From Ramlibacter albus (lineage in GTDB: Bacteria; Pseudomonadota; Gammaproteobacteria; Burkholderiales; Burkholderiaceae_C): DNA of 64,000 bases. The notes under the pieces are model-generated. The model was not told the DNA's origin. It searched no databases and saw nothing but the letters and a program-made list of their open reading frames with translations. The position numbers and the translations under genes are program-made. Where the stretch lies: positions 299,189 to 363,188 of the forward strand of contig NZ_JACORU010000007.1 in assembly GCF_014297445.1 (NCBI RefSeq). Direction: 5' to 3'. Of this stretch, positions 10,993 to 19,636 are shown one piece after another (positions within the stretch are counted from its first letter, which is position 1; every line of letters starts with the position of its first letter).

Positions 10993-11520
10993 TCACGAAA
11001 GCGCGTTGCGCCACGCCACCGCGTCGGCCGACGCGGTGTCGCCCTGGAAGATCAGGTCCGCCAACGGCTTGCGCGGGTGCACGAGCCGCATCTCGCCATC
11101 CTTGGACAGCCACACGGGTACGTGCACCGAAGCGCGCGCGAGGTAGTCGATGACCTGCTCCACCTTGGCGAGGTCCACGGTGGATGGATCGCGCAGGTAG
11201 CGGCCGACGAAGTAGCGGCGCTCGAACGGGTTGGCGCTTGCGGATTGCGCCTCGTACGAGAACATCACGCCCAGCAGGTCGGGGCGGAAGTCCTCGGGGA
11301 TTTCCGGCGCACGCATCCAGGTGCACAGCCACTCGCGGCACACCTGCGGGCGCTGCTCGTAGATGCCGCAGCCCTTGCCGGTGCAATTGGGGCACAGCAC
11401 GCCGGACTGTTTCTGCAGCTGCGGCGAATCGATGCGCAGGGCCTGGCAGCAGGCCACGCACTCGCCGCATTGGCGGGGCGCGGGCTTCGCCGGCTGGAGG
11501 TTGTAGCGGACCGAATACAT
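10993..11520 (-). CDS. YkgJ-family cysteine cluster protein
   Basis: A 175-residue cytoplasmic protein with the cysteine arrangement of the YkgJ/UPF0153 zinc- or iron-binding family: CGECVACC near the N-terminus, then CPNCTGKGCGIYEQRP, then CREWLC. The ligand and role are unknown. The ATG at 11520 (MYSVRYN) is preferred over upstream in-frame alternatives because similarity to the family begins there. It converges on the cNMP-binding gene with an 8 bp gap. Confidence 0.85.
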   Translation of the reverse strand: MYSVRYNLQPAKPAPRQCGECVACCQALRIDSPQLQKQSGVLCPNCTGKGCGIYEQRPQVCREWLCTWMRAPEIPEDFRPDLLGVMFSYEAQSASANPFERRYFVGRYLRDPSTVDLAKVEQVIDYLARASVHVPVWLSKDGEMRLVHPRKPLADLIFQGDTASADAVAWRNALS

Positions 11521-11572
11521 GGGACGGCGCGAGCGTAGCAGACGCACGCGGCCGCCCCTTTGCGAATGCCGC

Positions 11573-11929
11573 TTACTCGCCCGAAGCGGACACTTCGCGC
11601 GTGGAGCGGTTGTAGCGGATCGTGATCTTGTCCAGCTCGCACAGGTCGACGTTCTCCCACGTCACCTTGGAGTTGTCGTCGTCGAACACGACCTGGATGT
11701 CCTGCTTGCAGGCGGCCTTGTCCGAGAACGCGAAGCGCTTGGACTTGCCGTTCTCCAGCATGCCGTCGCCCATGCGGTCGCGGCCCCAGTTGTTGCTCTT
11801 CGTGGGCGAGATGTAGACCTCGCGGATGTCGTAGCCGGTGCGGTTGACCAGCGTGAAGTCGGCATCGCCGGCGTGGGCGGCCACGGCCAGCGCGCTGGCG
11901 GCCAGCGCGAAAAGGAACTGCTTCTTCAA
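11573..11929 (-). CDS. Small secreted periplasmic protein, function unknown
   Basis: A 118-residue protein with a TTG start (KKQFLFALAAS follows), preceded at proper spacing by a purine-rich AGAGGG. A clear Sec signal peptide ends at AVAAHA. The mature part begins DADFTLVNRTGYDIREVYIS and contains a conserved Cys pair (KAACKQD and VDLCELD) that could form a disulfide. Small proteins of this kind are common in Comamonadaceae genomes, but no biochemical function is known to me. An upstream in-frame ATG at 12046 would destroy the signal peptide and is rejected. Confidence 0.8.
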   Translation of the reverse strand: MKKQFLFALAASALAVAAHAGDADFTLVNRTGYDIREVYISPTKSNNWGRDRMGDGMLENGKSKRFAFSDKAACKQDIQVVFDDDNSKVTWENVDLCELDKITIRYNRSTREVSASGE

Positions 11930-12062
11930 GGGAACCCTCTTGTTTGAACTTCTGCGCGACTTTGCGCATGGCGATGCTGCCGCGCATTGCAACAAGATGC
12001 AACAGAAATGCGCGTAACAGGCTAATCCCTGAGGGGTTTGCGCCACGCCACTGCGACGGGCA

Positions 12063-13025
12063 TCACTTCAACCCCGCCACCCCCTGCTGCTGGTAGTACT
12101 TCAGCGCGCCCGGATGGAACGGGACGCTCGTGTTGTGCACCGCGTTGGCCGCGCGCGTCGGGCCCGCGAGCGCATGCAGCGCCGTGGGGTCCGCCACCGA
12201 AAGGACGGTGCGGGTGATCCAGTACGCGTCGGCCTCGGGGAAGTCCTTGTGGACCAGCGCGAAGTTCCAGGCCGACACGCTGCGCAGCGCGGTGGCCTGC
12301 CCTTTGTACGTGCCCGGCGGCACCGCGGACTCGCCCAGGTAGGGGAACACGCGCCGCACGGCCGCCACTTCGTCGCCGCTGAAACCGAAGACCACGGCAT
12401 CGGCCGCGTCCGCGACGGTCTTGATGCCTGGCACGGGTATCGCGCCGCCCTGGAACATCGCGTCGATGCGTCCTGCGATGACGCTTGCGGCCAGTTCTGC
12501 CGGCGTGCCGTTGATGGGAACGAAGTCCAGGCCGACCGCGGCGGCAAAGCCCTTGAAGTAGACCTCCGAGGGGCCGCCCGAAGGGCCGACGCCCACGCGC
12601 TTGCCACGCAAGGAGCTCATATTCGTGATGCCGCTCGATCGCAGCGCGACGGCCTGGTACGCCGCTTCGTACATCGGGAATAGCGCGCGCAGGTTGTCGT
12701 GCTTCACGCCCTGTGTCCACGCGGCCTGGCCGGTGTACGCCTCGTGGGCGGTGCTCATGAGGACCAGCGCCATGCCCTGCGGGTCGGCGTTGATGCGCCG
12801 TGCGTTTTCCACCGAGCCCGTGGTCTCCACCGGCGCGGCCTTCAGGCCGGCGGCCGTGAGGTGCGACGCGATGCCTTGCGCATAGGGCAGGAAGACACTG
12901 CCACTGCCGGCGGCGTAGATGCCCACCTGGGCCAGCGTGGGCGGCGGCGCGGGCGTCGAGCACGCGGTGGCGAGCAGCGCCGCGCAGGCGACAAGGCAGG
13001 TGGCGAGGGTTCGGTGGATGGCCAT
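12063..13025 (-). CDS. TAXI-family TRAP transporter solute-binding lipoprotein
   Basis: A 320-residue periplasmic binding protein of the TAXI (TRAP-associated extracytoplasmic immunogenic) family. A lipoprotein signal ends in LLATAC, with Cys as the predicted lipidation site. The mature domain shows the TAXI pattern GIYAAGSGSVFLPYAQGIA and the signature GKRVGVGPSGGPSEVYF. It would deliver a carboxylate-type ligand to a TRAP permease, but no DctM-type membrane component is encoded beside it, so it works with a distant partner or is an orphan. A strong GAGGAG lies just upstream of the ATG. Confidence 0.9.
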   Translation of the reverse strand: MAIHRTLATCLVACAALLATACSTPAPPPTLAQVGIYAAGSGSVFLPYAQGIASHLTAAGLKAAPVETTGSVENARRINADPQGMALVLMSTAHEAYTGQAAWTQGVKHDNLRALFPMYEAAYQAVALRSSGITNMSSLRGKRVGVGPSGGPSEVYFKGFAAAVGLDFVPINGTPAELAASVIAGRIDAMFQGGAIPVPGIKTVADAADAVVFGFSGDEVAAVRRVFPYLGESAVPPGTYKGQATALRSVSAWNFALVHKDFPEADAYWITRTVLSVADPTALHALAGPTRAANAVHNTSVPFHPGALKYYQQQGVAGLK

Positions 13026-13099
13026 GGCGTTCTCCTCTCTCGGCGGAGCCATGGTGGCAGCGCGCCTGCCGGGCTTCAACACCTGCCGTCGCCTCGTGG

Positions 13100-13582
13100 C
13101 TAACGCGATTCGTACGGCGGTTTCGAGCTGGTGCCGACCATCCACTGCCCGATCACCGCTTCGACGTCGTCGATCTGGCGCACCGCCGCTTCCAGCGCGG
13201 CGCCCTGCTCCGCGCTGCGCACGCAGCCTTGCACCGTGACCCATCGCCGCTGCACGGTGACCCAGATGCTGGTGTCGTCGAAGCGGCCATCGGCGCGGAT
13301 GTATTGCAGCGCGCGCGGGAAGATCTCTTCGTCGTAGCGATAGGCGTTGGGCAAGCGGCAGCGGCCGGAGCGGTAGCAGCTGGTCCCGCGTTCGGCGCGC
13401 CAGTGCGCTTCGCGGCGGGCTTCGTCGTCGGTGAGGAGCGGGCCGGTGGGGACGGGGCACGCGGGGAAGCCGGAGGTGGCCTGGCCGAAGGGGTCGTTGA
13501 AGGCGTTGGTTCGGGGTTGCTGGGCGAAGGCGGGGAGGATCGACAGGAAAGCGAATGCGGCGGCGATCAGGTTCGATGACAT
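13100..13582 (-). CDS. Exported BON-domain-like protein
   Basis: A 160-residue protein with a signal peptide (MSSNLIAAAFAFLSILPAFA). The C-terminal half (FDDTSIWVTVQRRWVTVQGCVRSAEQGAALE to the IDDVEAVIG segment) has the BON-domain pattern: a beta-alpha-beta unit with a central Gly that often binds phospholipid or peptidoglycan-linked partners. The middle contains a cysteine-bearing region of unknown role. The ATG at 13582 is used because it gives the signal peptide. No functional link to its neighbours is visible. Confidence 0.72.
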   Translation of the reverse strand: MSSNLIAAAFAFLSILPAFAQQPRTNAFNDPFGQATSGFPACPVPTGPLLTDDEARREAHWRAERGTSCYRSGRCRLPNAYRYDEEIFPRALQYIRADGRFDDTSIWVTVQRRWVTVQGCVRSAEQGAALEAAVRQIDDVEAVIGQWMVGTSSKPPYESR

Positions 13583-13628
13583 GGCGAGGCGATTTCCTTC
13601 CGTTCGTCGTCTTCTTGGGTTCGATGAC

Positions 13629-13898
13629 TCAGACGGGGGGAAACGGCGGGCCGCGCCACTTCCTCCACACCCACACCAGACCTGTGTAGTAAGCGAACTG
13701 GACGACCACAAAGCAGAAGACAAACTCGCCCGCGCTGAACATGTACCGGCCGTCCAGGAACATGAAAGGCACCAGCAGGAAGACGGGGAAGAAGCCCGCG
13801 TGCAGTGCGGCCGGGTAGATGAGCAGCCCCAGCGCGGACAACGGCACGCCGACGCCGAATACTATGGCCAGGAATCGTTGGCTGCTACGGGCACTCAC
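13629..13898 (-). CDS. Small inner-membrane protein, candidate immunity protein
   Basis: About 89 residues with two to three predicted membrane helices (FLAIVFGVGVPLSALGLLIY; GFFPVFLLVPFMFL; EFVFCFVVVQFAYYTGLVW) and a basic tail. The start is a GTG at 13898 (another GTG at 13907 is in frame), overlapping the 3' end of the upstream mini-RHS gene by 14 bp on the same strand. Overlap with a polymorphic-toxin-like gene, small size and membrane location fit an immunity protein, but this is inference from context; there is no recognisable family. Confidence 0.6.
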   Translation of the reverse strand: MSARSSQRFLAIVFGVGVPLSALGLLIYPAALHAGFFPVFLLVPFMFLDGRYMFSAGEFVFCFVVVQFAYYTGLVWVWRKWRGPPFPPV

Positions 13899-15078
13899 AA
13901 GGAGCACTTCCGCTGAACACGTCCAGCATTTTCTGAACGGTCTCCTGCATGTAGGCGTCCACGGAGTCCAGGTCCTCCTCGGAGCGCGACTGGAAAGCCT
14001 TCGGCCCATGACGATGACGCTGCGCCCACTCCCACTTCTGGAAGCCACGGTGAGCGGGCGACGTCGAGTCCATCACGGCATGCATTGCCATGCCCAGCTG
14101 CGCGTACGCTGCCTTCCTGGCGAGCGGCGACCGTGCCGTCTCCAGCAGTTGGCGGAACAGGGCCATCCTTTCATTGACGAACACGCAGTACTTCGTCCGC
14201 GCCTGGTCGCTCGAGAACTGGTTGCTGCTCATCGCGTGCATGAACGAGTACTCACCCGATTGATAGTACAGGCTGTCCGCTTCCGCGCTGCCAGTCTTGA
14301 TGGCCTCCCGCAACGGAGCCGGGAGGGCGGCGAACGCGCGGTCGATGAACGCATTGTGCGCCGCGGTGGACCAGAGGCCCAAGGGGTCCGTGGCACCGAA
14401 TGGGTTTGCGCCGACATGCAGGTAGCGGTTGAAGCCGGGATAGATGCCCAGCGGGTCGGCTTGGGCGTATCGCCCGTGACGGCCGATGGACCTGAACCCG
14501 TTGTCGAGCAAGCGGGATTCGCGGTCGTAGTACTGCCCTGCCCCGCGGATGTTCACCTCGATCGAAGGGTTCGTCGCCCGGAGTTGGCCTCCGTTGCCGG
14601 CCGTGAGGATGCCCGTCGGCTCGTTGGTACCAGGCGCCGAATAGGCCAGCTGCCACACGACCTTGTTGTCGGCGTCGGTGATCTGCCTTGGGGTGCCGAG
14701 ATGGTCAGTGTGGACAGCGTAGACCTTGCCGTTCTTGTAAATGCCGACCGGGATCGCGGAGCCGCCTTCGACGGGCAACCAGATGATTTCAGCCGAGCCT
14801 TTGCCTGTCGCGGTGCCGTTGTCGTACTCGCCAAGCAGGGCCCATGAGGGGAGTTGGCCGTCGGCGTAAACAAATGATTGGCCGAGGCTGGCTTTGTCGC
14901 CTTTGGGAAACGCCAAGCCGAATTCTTTCCTCAACCAGTTGGTGAAGCTGCTACTTGGCGGACCCTGCACAGCAGCTTGACCATCCGGATCAGCGTAAGC
15001 AAGCAGGAGTGAGGTGGACGCGCAAACGTATAAAGCGAACCCTCGAATTGCTCGCAAGCACATCGCGTGGATTGACAT
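13885..15078 (-). CDS. Secreted mini-RHS protein with Zn-phospholipase/nuclease-like C-terminus
   Basis: A 397-residue protein with an N-terminal export signal (RAIRGFALYVCASTSLLLAYA). It then carries only the last RHS repeats and the RHS-associated core (VHTDHLGTPRQITDADN; YDRESRLLDNGFR; DPLGIYPGFNRYLHVGANPF; DPLGLW), after which the sequence diverges as in polymorphic toxins. The C-terminal 140 residues contain HAVMDSTSPAH (333-343), matching the HxxxDxxxPxH zinc-ligand pattern of the bacterial phospholipase C / S1-P1 nuclease superfamily. Full RHS proteins exceed 1000 residues, so this is a short form. A small membrane protein overlaps its end. The toxin function is inferred. Confidence 0.75.
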   Translation of the reverse strand: MSIHAMCLRAIRGFALYVCASTSLLLAYADPDGQAAVQGPPSSSFTNWLRKEFGLAFPKGDKASLGQSFVYADGQLPSWALLGEYDNGTATGKGSAEIIWLPVEGGSAIPVGIYKNGKVYAVHTDHLGTPRQITDADNKVVWQLAYSAPGTNEPTGILTAGNGGQLRATNPSIEVNIRGAGQYYDRESRLLDNGFRSIGRHGRYAQADPLGIYPGFNRYLHVGANPFGATDPLGLWSTAAHNAFIDRAFAALPAPLREAIKTGSAEADSLYYQSGEYSFMHAMSSNQFSSDQARTKYCVFVNERMALFRQLLETARSPLARKAAYAQLGMAMHAVMDSTSPAHRGFQKWEWAQRHRHGPKAFQSRSEEDLDSVDAYMQETVQKMLDVFSGSAPCECP

Positions 15079-15549
15079 GAGTGTCTCCCTTGAGCTTTGG
15101 TGAGCGCGAAATCTAGCCTCGCACGAGGATCCAAACAATCGGGGAACTGGAGGCTTAGACGGAAGTCGGCGTTCCCATTACGGTTGAATGGAGCATTGCG
15201 GCCGTAGTTGTGCGGCAAAGGGAGGCGACGCAGGCATCGACGGCATGCAGGCCGTCGCGATGAAGATGAGCGTGGCAGCGAGACAGGAGGAAGTTGGCTC
15301 GGGTGCCTACAAGGACATCCCGTTCGCTTTCGTGTCAAGTCCCATGCCGGCCGCGGAGTCCACCGTCATCTTGCGGTGGACCTTGGGCCGGACGCGGATT
15401 AGTTGGTGAGTGCCGCGCTCATGACAAAACCCCGACAGCCAGCGGCGTTGAGGTAGCAGGGCGAGGAACCCTGCGAGACCGACGGCGAGGGCGGTAGCGT
15501 GTAAGAAAGAACGCCGCGCTCCTCAGACGCCCACTTTGCGCCCCCAAAT
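15079..15549. other. Gene-poor interval between mini-RHS gene and tRNA-Val
   Basis: About 470 bp with no convincing gene. Several short open frames cross it, but none has a recognisable domain or a ribosome-binding site with matching codon use. It presumably holds the promoter of the mini-RHS gene near 15080-15180. The low coding content next to an RHS fragment could be a relic of rearrangement. Confidence 0.5.
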
Positions 15550-15575
15550 GCAAAACGCCACCCGCAGGTGGCGTT
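15550..15575 (-). terminator. Rho-independent terminator after tRNA-Val
   Basis: Nine-base-pair stem (AACGCCACC with GGTGGCGTT, 15554-15575) with a four-base loop, followed on the minus strand by a short T run. It lies directly downstream of the minus-strand tRNA-Val. The same stem sequence recurs after tRNA-Ala near 22.7 kb. Confidence 0.8.
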
Positions 15576-15581
15576 CGAATC

Positions 15582-15656
15582 TGGTGGGTGGTACAGGGAT
15601 TGAACCTGTGACCCCTGCCGTGTGAAGGCAGTGCTCTACCGCTGAGCTAACCACCC
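15582..15656 (-). tRNA. tRNA-Val (anticodon CAC)
   Basis: A 75-nt cloverleaf on the minus strand. The acceptor GGGTGGT pairs with ACCACCC, and the D arm is TAGCTCAGCGGTAGAGC. The anticodon stem CTGCC/GGCAG encloses the loop TTCACAC (anticodon CAC, codon GUG). The T arm GGTTCAATCC and an encoded CCA end are present. It lies just after dnaQ on the same strand. Confidence 0.95.
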
Positions 15657-15687
15657 GGGGTCTCCGCCGTTTTTGGCGAAGCGACGA

Positions 15688-16410
15688 TTATGCCACAGGC
15701 TGCGAAGCGCCCCTGGCGATGCGCCACAGCGTCTTGCCGCCACTGGCCTTGTCCAATTGCTGCAGCACCTCCTCGTGCGCCGCGGCTTCATGCTCGTTGG
15801 CCAGCAGCACCGGCAGCGTGAACTGCGTGAGGTCCACGCGCGTGACGATGCCACCCACCGTCTCGCCCGGCGACACGTCGATCAGCAGCGCGTCCTGGCC
15901 GCGCGTCATGTTGATATAGACGTCGGCAAGAAGCTCCGCGTCCAGCAGCGCGCCGTGCAGCGTGCGGCCCGAGTTGTCCACCTCCAGCCGGTCGCACAAC
16001 GCATCCAGGCTGTTGCGCTTGCCGGGGTACAGCTCCTTGGCCATCGCCAGCGTGTCGGTCACCTGGCCCACGAAGGTGGTGATGGGGGGCTTGCCCAGGA
16101 GCTCCAGCTCCTTGTTCAGGAAGCCAACGTCGAACGCGGCGTTGTGGATGATGACCTCGGCGCCGGCGAGGTACTCCAGAAGTTCCTCATGCACCTGCGC
16201 GAACTTGGGCTTGTCGCGCAGGAACTCGTTGCTGATGCCGTGCACCTTCAGCGCGTCCTCGTGGCTGTCGCGCTCGGGGTTCAGGTAGTAATGCCGGTTG
16301 TTGCCGGTGAGCTTGCGCGCCACCAGCTCCACGCAGCCGATCTCGATGATGCGGTCGCCCGTCTCCGCGGACAGGCCGGTGGTTTCCGTATCGAGCACGA
16401 TCTGTCGCAT
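15688..16410 (-). CDS. dnaQ: DNA polymerase III epsilon subunit (3'-5' proofreading exonuclease)
   Basis: A 240-residue proofreading subunit of the replicative polymerase. DEDDh exonuclease motifs are present: Exo I MRQIVLDTETTGL, Exo II IIHNAAFDVGFLN, and Exo III with HGALLDAELLADVYINM, including the catalytic His. The C-terminal tail (about 180-240) corresponds to the segment that binds the alpha subunit. tRNA-Val follows 31 bp downstream on the same strand. Confidence 0.96.
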   Translation of the reverse strand: MRQIVLDTETTGLSAETGDRIIEIGCVELVARKLTGNNRHYYLNPERDSHEDALKVHGISNEFLRDKPKFAQVHEELLEYLAGAEVIIHNAAFDVGFLNKELELLGKPPITTFVGQVTDTLAMAKELYPGKRNSLDALCDRLEVDNSGRTLHGALLDAELLADVYINMTRGQDALLIDVSPGETVGGIVTRVDLTQFTLPVLLANEHEAAAHEEVLQQLDKASGGKTLWRIARGASQPVA

Positions 16411-16454
16411 GGGGTGCGATTATGCTTGAGCGCATCACACCGAGGAGCAGAAAG

Positions 16455-17207
16455 ATGTTCGATCTCACCGGCAAACTCGCCGTCGTCACGGGCGGCAACG
16501 GCGGCATCGGGTTCGGCATGGCGCGCGGTCTTGCGGAAGCGGGCGCGCGGGTCGTCATCGTCGGGCGCAATTCCGGCAAGTCGGCAGCGGCCGTCACGGC
16601 CCTGGAAACAGGCGGCTGCGATGCGGAAGCCGTCGACGCGGACGTGACACGCGAAGGCGATGTTGCAGCCCTCTTCGACTCGCTGCGCGAGCGCCATGGC
16701 CGCGTCGACATCCTCGTCAACAACGCCGGCACCACCATCCGCAAGATGCCCGAGTCGCTCGCGCTGGACGAATGGAAGCAGGTGATGGACGTCAACCTCA
16801 CCAGCGCGTTCCTCTGCTGCCGCGCCGCGCAGCCGCTGATGAAGGAGCGCGGCGGCAAGATCATCAACATCGGCTCGATGATGTCGATCTTCGGCGCGCC
16901 GTATGCCTCCGCGTATGGCGCGAGCAAGGGCGGCATCGTGCAATACACGCGCGCCATCGCCACCGCCTGGGCGCCGTACAACATCCAGGCCAATGCGGTG
17001 CTGCCGGGATGGATCGACACCGAGCTCACCCAAGGCGCACGCGCGCAAGTGCCCGGGCTCAACGAGCGCGTGCTCGCGCGCACGCCGGCCGGCCGCTGGG
17101 GCGTGCCGAAGGACATGGCGGGCATCGCGGTGTTCCTCGCCAGCGAAGCGAGCGACTTCGTCACGGGCACCGCTATCCCGGTGGACGGCGGCTACTCCGT
17201 CGCGTGA
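16455..17207 (+). CDS. SDR-family dehydrogenase (KduD/gluconate 5-dehydrogenase-like)
   Basis: A 250-residue classical short-chain dehydrogenase. The cofactor motif is VVTGGNGGIGFGMA and the NNAG motif is ILVNNAGTT. The catalytic tetrad includes Ser (IGSMMS) and Tyr/Lys (YGASKGG), and the C-terminus TGTAIPVDGGYS closes the fold. The overall pattern resembles 2-deoxy-D-gluconate/gluconate dehydrogenases, so a sugar-acid or polyol substrate is likely but not proven. The ATG at 16455 is chosen because GAGGAG precedes it by seven bases. It is divergent from dnaQ. Confidence 0.9.
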   Translation: MFDLTGKLAVVTGGNGGIGFGMARGLAEAGARVVIVGRNSGKSAAAVTALETGGCDAEAVDADVTREGDVAALFDSLRERHGRVDILVNNAGTTIRKMPESLALDEWKQVMDVNLTSAFLCCRAAQPLMKERGGKIINIGSMMSIFGAPYASAYGASKGGIVQYTRAIATAWAPYNIQANAVLPGWIDTELTQGARAQVPGLNERVLARTPAGRWGVPKDMAGIAVFLASEASDFVTGTAIPVDGGYSVA

Positions 17208-17216
17208 GCCTCTCGC

Positions 17217-18716
17217 TCAGCGCACGAACATGCCCTTGTCGGTGCCCTCGCCCACCGCCCGGTCCGGCTCGCGCCCCTTGCCCGGCGCCGCGAACACGCC
17301 GCACGAACCCGTGACGATGTAGTTCAGCGCCACGCGCAGCCGCCGCTCCAGCGGGTCGCCCAGCCCGCGCGACATGTCGTCGGCCGCGGTGCAGGTGGGC
17401 GTGAAGCCGCTCGTGAAGCCGCCCACGCCCTGCGCGTTGACCGAATCGAAGTTCACCGCGTTGTAGGTCGTGCCGCAGTAGGCGTGCGGCACGAAACCGT
17501 ACGGCTTGCCGAACGTGGTTTCGCCCACCAGCACCACGGGCACGAAAGGCTTCAGACCGTTGATGACGAGCTCGCTCGCCGACGCCGTATCCGCCGACGT
17601 GATGACGACCACGCGCTGCAGCGCGGGCAGCAGCTGCGACGCGAGCAGGTTGTTGAAGTTGTACGTCGCGTTGCTGCCCTGGTTGAGGTCGTTGAAGCGC
17701 AGCTGGGTGAACACCTTGCCCGCCGTGGCCGTGCCGCCCACGTAGCTGGCGAAGTCGCGCGCGACGGCCACGCTGCCGCCGCCGTTGTAGCGCAGGTCCA
17801 GCACCAGCTCGTTGACGTTGTCGGTGCGCAGGCTGCCGAACGCGTCGCGCAGGGCCTGGCTGCTGTAGCTGGTGAACTGGTGGTAGGCCAGGTAGCCGAC
17901 ACGCGCAGGCGTGCCGTCGCTGCGCGTCGTGGCGATCGTCGTGAAGTTCGCCACCGGCGTGAGCGGGAAGTCCTCCGAGTCCACCTGCAGCACGCGCGGC
18001 ACGCCGCGCACGTCCTGCACGGCGAAGGTCCGCCGCACACCCACGGTGCTGACCACCGGCAGCTCGCCGGCGAGCACCTGCGCGGGGCTCTTGCCGTCGA
18101 TGGTGATGATGGTGTCGCCGCGCACGAGGCCCGCGCGCGCCACGGGGCTCAAGGGCTCGACGTAGCGCACCTGCAGCGACTGCGCCGCGGAGTTCCAGCC
18201 GAGCGAGTAGCCATAGCCGGTGCGGCGGCCTTCGGTGAAGGTCTGTTCGAAACTGGCCGTGCTCTGCGAGAAGCTGTAGCGGTCCGTCGGGCGGAATAGC
18301 AGCGATTGGAAGTACGCATCCATCGTTGCCGACGCCGCGTTGCCCGCGCCCAGCTGCGTGCGCCAGAAGTAGCCCTGGCGCATGTAGGCGTAGAGGCTTT
18401 GCTGCTGCTCGTCGACCGAGCAGCCGCTGCCAACCGGCGCGGGCGCGGGTGTCGGTGCGGGTGTCGGCGCCGGCGTGGGAGCGGGCGTCGGTGCAGGTGT
18501 GGGCGCCGGTGTAGGCGCCGGTGTGGGCGCGGGAGCGGGAGAGGTCGACGGAGCAGGTGCAGGCGTAGGCTGCTGCGCGGTCGCAGGGCCCGGCGCAGGC
18601 GCAGTGGCCGGCGGTGCGGGCGCTGCGGCCACCGTGTCCGGGCCGCCGCCACCACCGCCGCCGCAACCGGCCGCGGTCGTGGCCACGAGCAGCCACAGGG
18701 TTTGATAGGGACGCAT
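17217..18716 (-). CDS. S41 family carboxyl-terminal-processing-type protease, lipoprotein with Pro-Ala linker
   Basis: A 499-residue periplasmic serine protease. A lipoprotein-like signal (TTAAGCGGGGGGG) is followed by a long Ala-Pro-Thr linker (about residues 28-95), a PDZ-like region (ARAGLVRGDTIITIDGKSP) and the S41 catalytic domain. The nucleophile region reads TSADTASASEL and the Lys region GETTFGKPYG, both as in CtpA-type enzymes. The inserted Cys-rich tail (SCGVF) is less usual. It converges on the SDR gene. The substrate is unknown. Confidence 0.9.
   Translation of the reverse strand: MRPYQTLWLLVATTAAGCGGGGGGGPDTVAAAPAPPATAPAPGPATAQQPTPAPAPSTSPAPAPTPAPTPAPTPAPTPAPTPAPTPAPTPAPAPVGSGCSVDEQQQSLYAYMRQGYFWRTQLGAGNAASATMDAYFQSLLFRPTDRYSFSQSTASFEQTFTEGRRTGYGYSLGWNSAAQSLQVRYVEPLSPVARAGLVRGDTIITIDGKSPAQVLAGELPVVSTVGVRRTFAVQDVRGVPRVLQVDSEDFPLTPVANFTTIATTRSDGTPARVGYLAYHQFTSYSSQALRDAFGSLRTDNVNELVLDLRYNGGGSVAVARDFASYVGGTATAGKVFTQLRFNDLNQGSNATYNFNNLLASQLLPALQRVVVITSADTASASELVINGLKPFVPVVLVGETTFGKPYGFVPHAYCGTTYNAVNFDSVNAQGVGGFTSGFTPTCTAADDMSRGLGDPLERRLRVALNYIVTGSCGVFAAPGKGREPDRAVGEGTDKGMFVR
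18432..18548. repeat. In-gene low-complexity repeat encoding (Ala-Pro-Thr-Pro)n linker
   Basis: Imperfect tandem repetition of a roughly 12-base unit of the GGTGTGGGCGCC type inside the S41 protease gene, encoding APTPAPTP. It is a plausible slippage site whose copy number would change only the linker length, not the frame, as long as the unit remains a multiple of three. Confidence 0.75.
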
Positions 18717-18744
18717 GAAACGGGGTACTTCGAAAGGCGAAAGG

Positions 18745-19593
18745 TCAGGCCTGCAGCAGGTCCAGCGTGTAGCGGTGCAGCTGGTGGGCGGGGTCGGTGA
18801 AGGCGTCCAGGATGCTGAAATGGTTCAGGCCTGCAAGCATCTCGCAAACCGGTACCCGCCGTGAACCCCAGGCCTCGCGCATCAAACGGCATTGCCGGTG
18901 AAATTCCTCACTTTCGTCGCCGCCGGCCACCGCGTACAGGCACGCTTGCGCCGGCGCGGGCAGCAACGCGGGGCTTGCGCGGCGCGCATCCGCGGGCGTG
19001 AGCTGCAGCGACGGCTGCAGGAAAGGCGTGTGCATGATCGGCTCCAGGTCATGCAGGCCGCTGATGGAGAGCGCGCGCTTCACGAGGTCGGGCGGCAGTT
19101 GCGGGTCCCACTTGTGCCACTCGCATGCGGCGAGCAGCGCAGCGAGGTGGCCGCCCGCCGAATGGCCCGCGACGACGATGCGGTTCGGGTCGCCGCCGTA
19201 CGCGGCGATGCGATGCCATGTCCACGCCAGCGCCTTCACCATCTGCACCGCGATGCCGGGAACGGTTATCGCGGGGCAAAGCGCGTAGTTCGGGATGACG
19301 ACGCACGCGCCGTCACGCGTGAACGCGGGCGCGATGAAGGAGTGGTCGGACTTGTCCAGCGCGCGCCAGTAGCCGCCGTGGATGAACACCAGCACGGGCG
19401 CGCCCGGCGGGCCGGACGGGAAGACGTCGAGCGTCTCGCCGGCGCCGTCGCCGTACGCCACGTCGAGCTCGCAATCGAGCTCGCGCGCCTGCGCGGACGC
19501 GCGCGCCCAGCGCTCGAAGAACGCCGCGTGCTCCGGCACCAGCGCCCGGTTGTTGTACATGCGGTCGAGCCACGCCGGGTCATAGCTGCTCAT
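18745..19593 (-). CDS. Alpha/beta hydrolase (HSL / kynurenine-formamidase-like)
   Basis: A 282-residue cytoplasmic esterase-type enzyme. It has the HGG oxyanion motif (VFIHGGYWRALDKSDHSF), the nucleophile elbow VAGHSAGGHLAAL, and Asp/His in the last third (GGDESEE; GLNHFSILD). The pattern matches the hormone-sensitive-lipase group that includes bacterial-type arylformamidases. It is divergent from the GntR/PhyH/dehydrogenase operon and shares the short intergenic region holding the GntR operator, so it is probably in the same regulon. Confidence 0.87.
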   Translation of the reverse strand: MSSYDPAWLDRMYNNRALVPEHAAFFERWARASAQARELDCELDVAYGDGAGETLDVFPSGPPGAPVLVFIHGGYWRALDKSDHSFIAPAFTRDGACVVIPNYALCPAITVPGIAVQMVKALAWTWHRIAAYGGDPNRIVVAGHSAGGHLAALLAACEWHKWDPQLPPDLVKRALSISGLHDLEPIMHTPFLQPSLQLTPADARRASPALLPAPAQACLYAVAGGDESEEFHRQCRLMREAWGSRRVPVCEMLAGLNHFSILDAFTDPAHQLHRYTLDLLQA

Positions 19594-19636
19594 CAGGTCC
19601 CCTCTCGTTTGCCGCGATTGTAGACCTGCGTCAAAG

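Noticed and set aside
15188..15497. Short open frames between the mini-RHS gene and tRNA-Val
   Set aside because: Three overlapping frames in different registers with no domain, no ribosome-binding site and no neighbouring operon structure.
18432..18548. GGTGTGGGCGCC-type repeats as a possible CRISPR or satellite array
   Set aside because: Units are adjacent without spacers and encode an Ala-Pro-Thr linker in frame inside the S41 protease.
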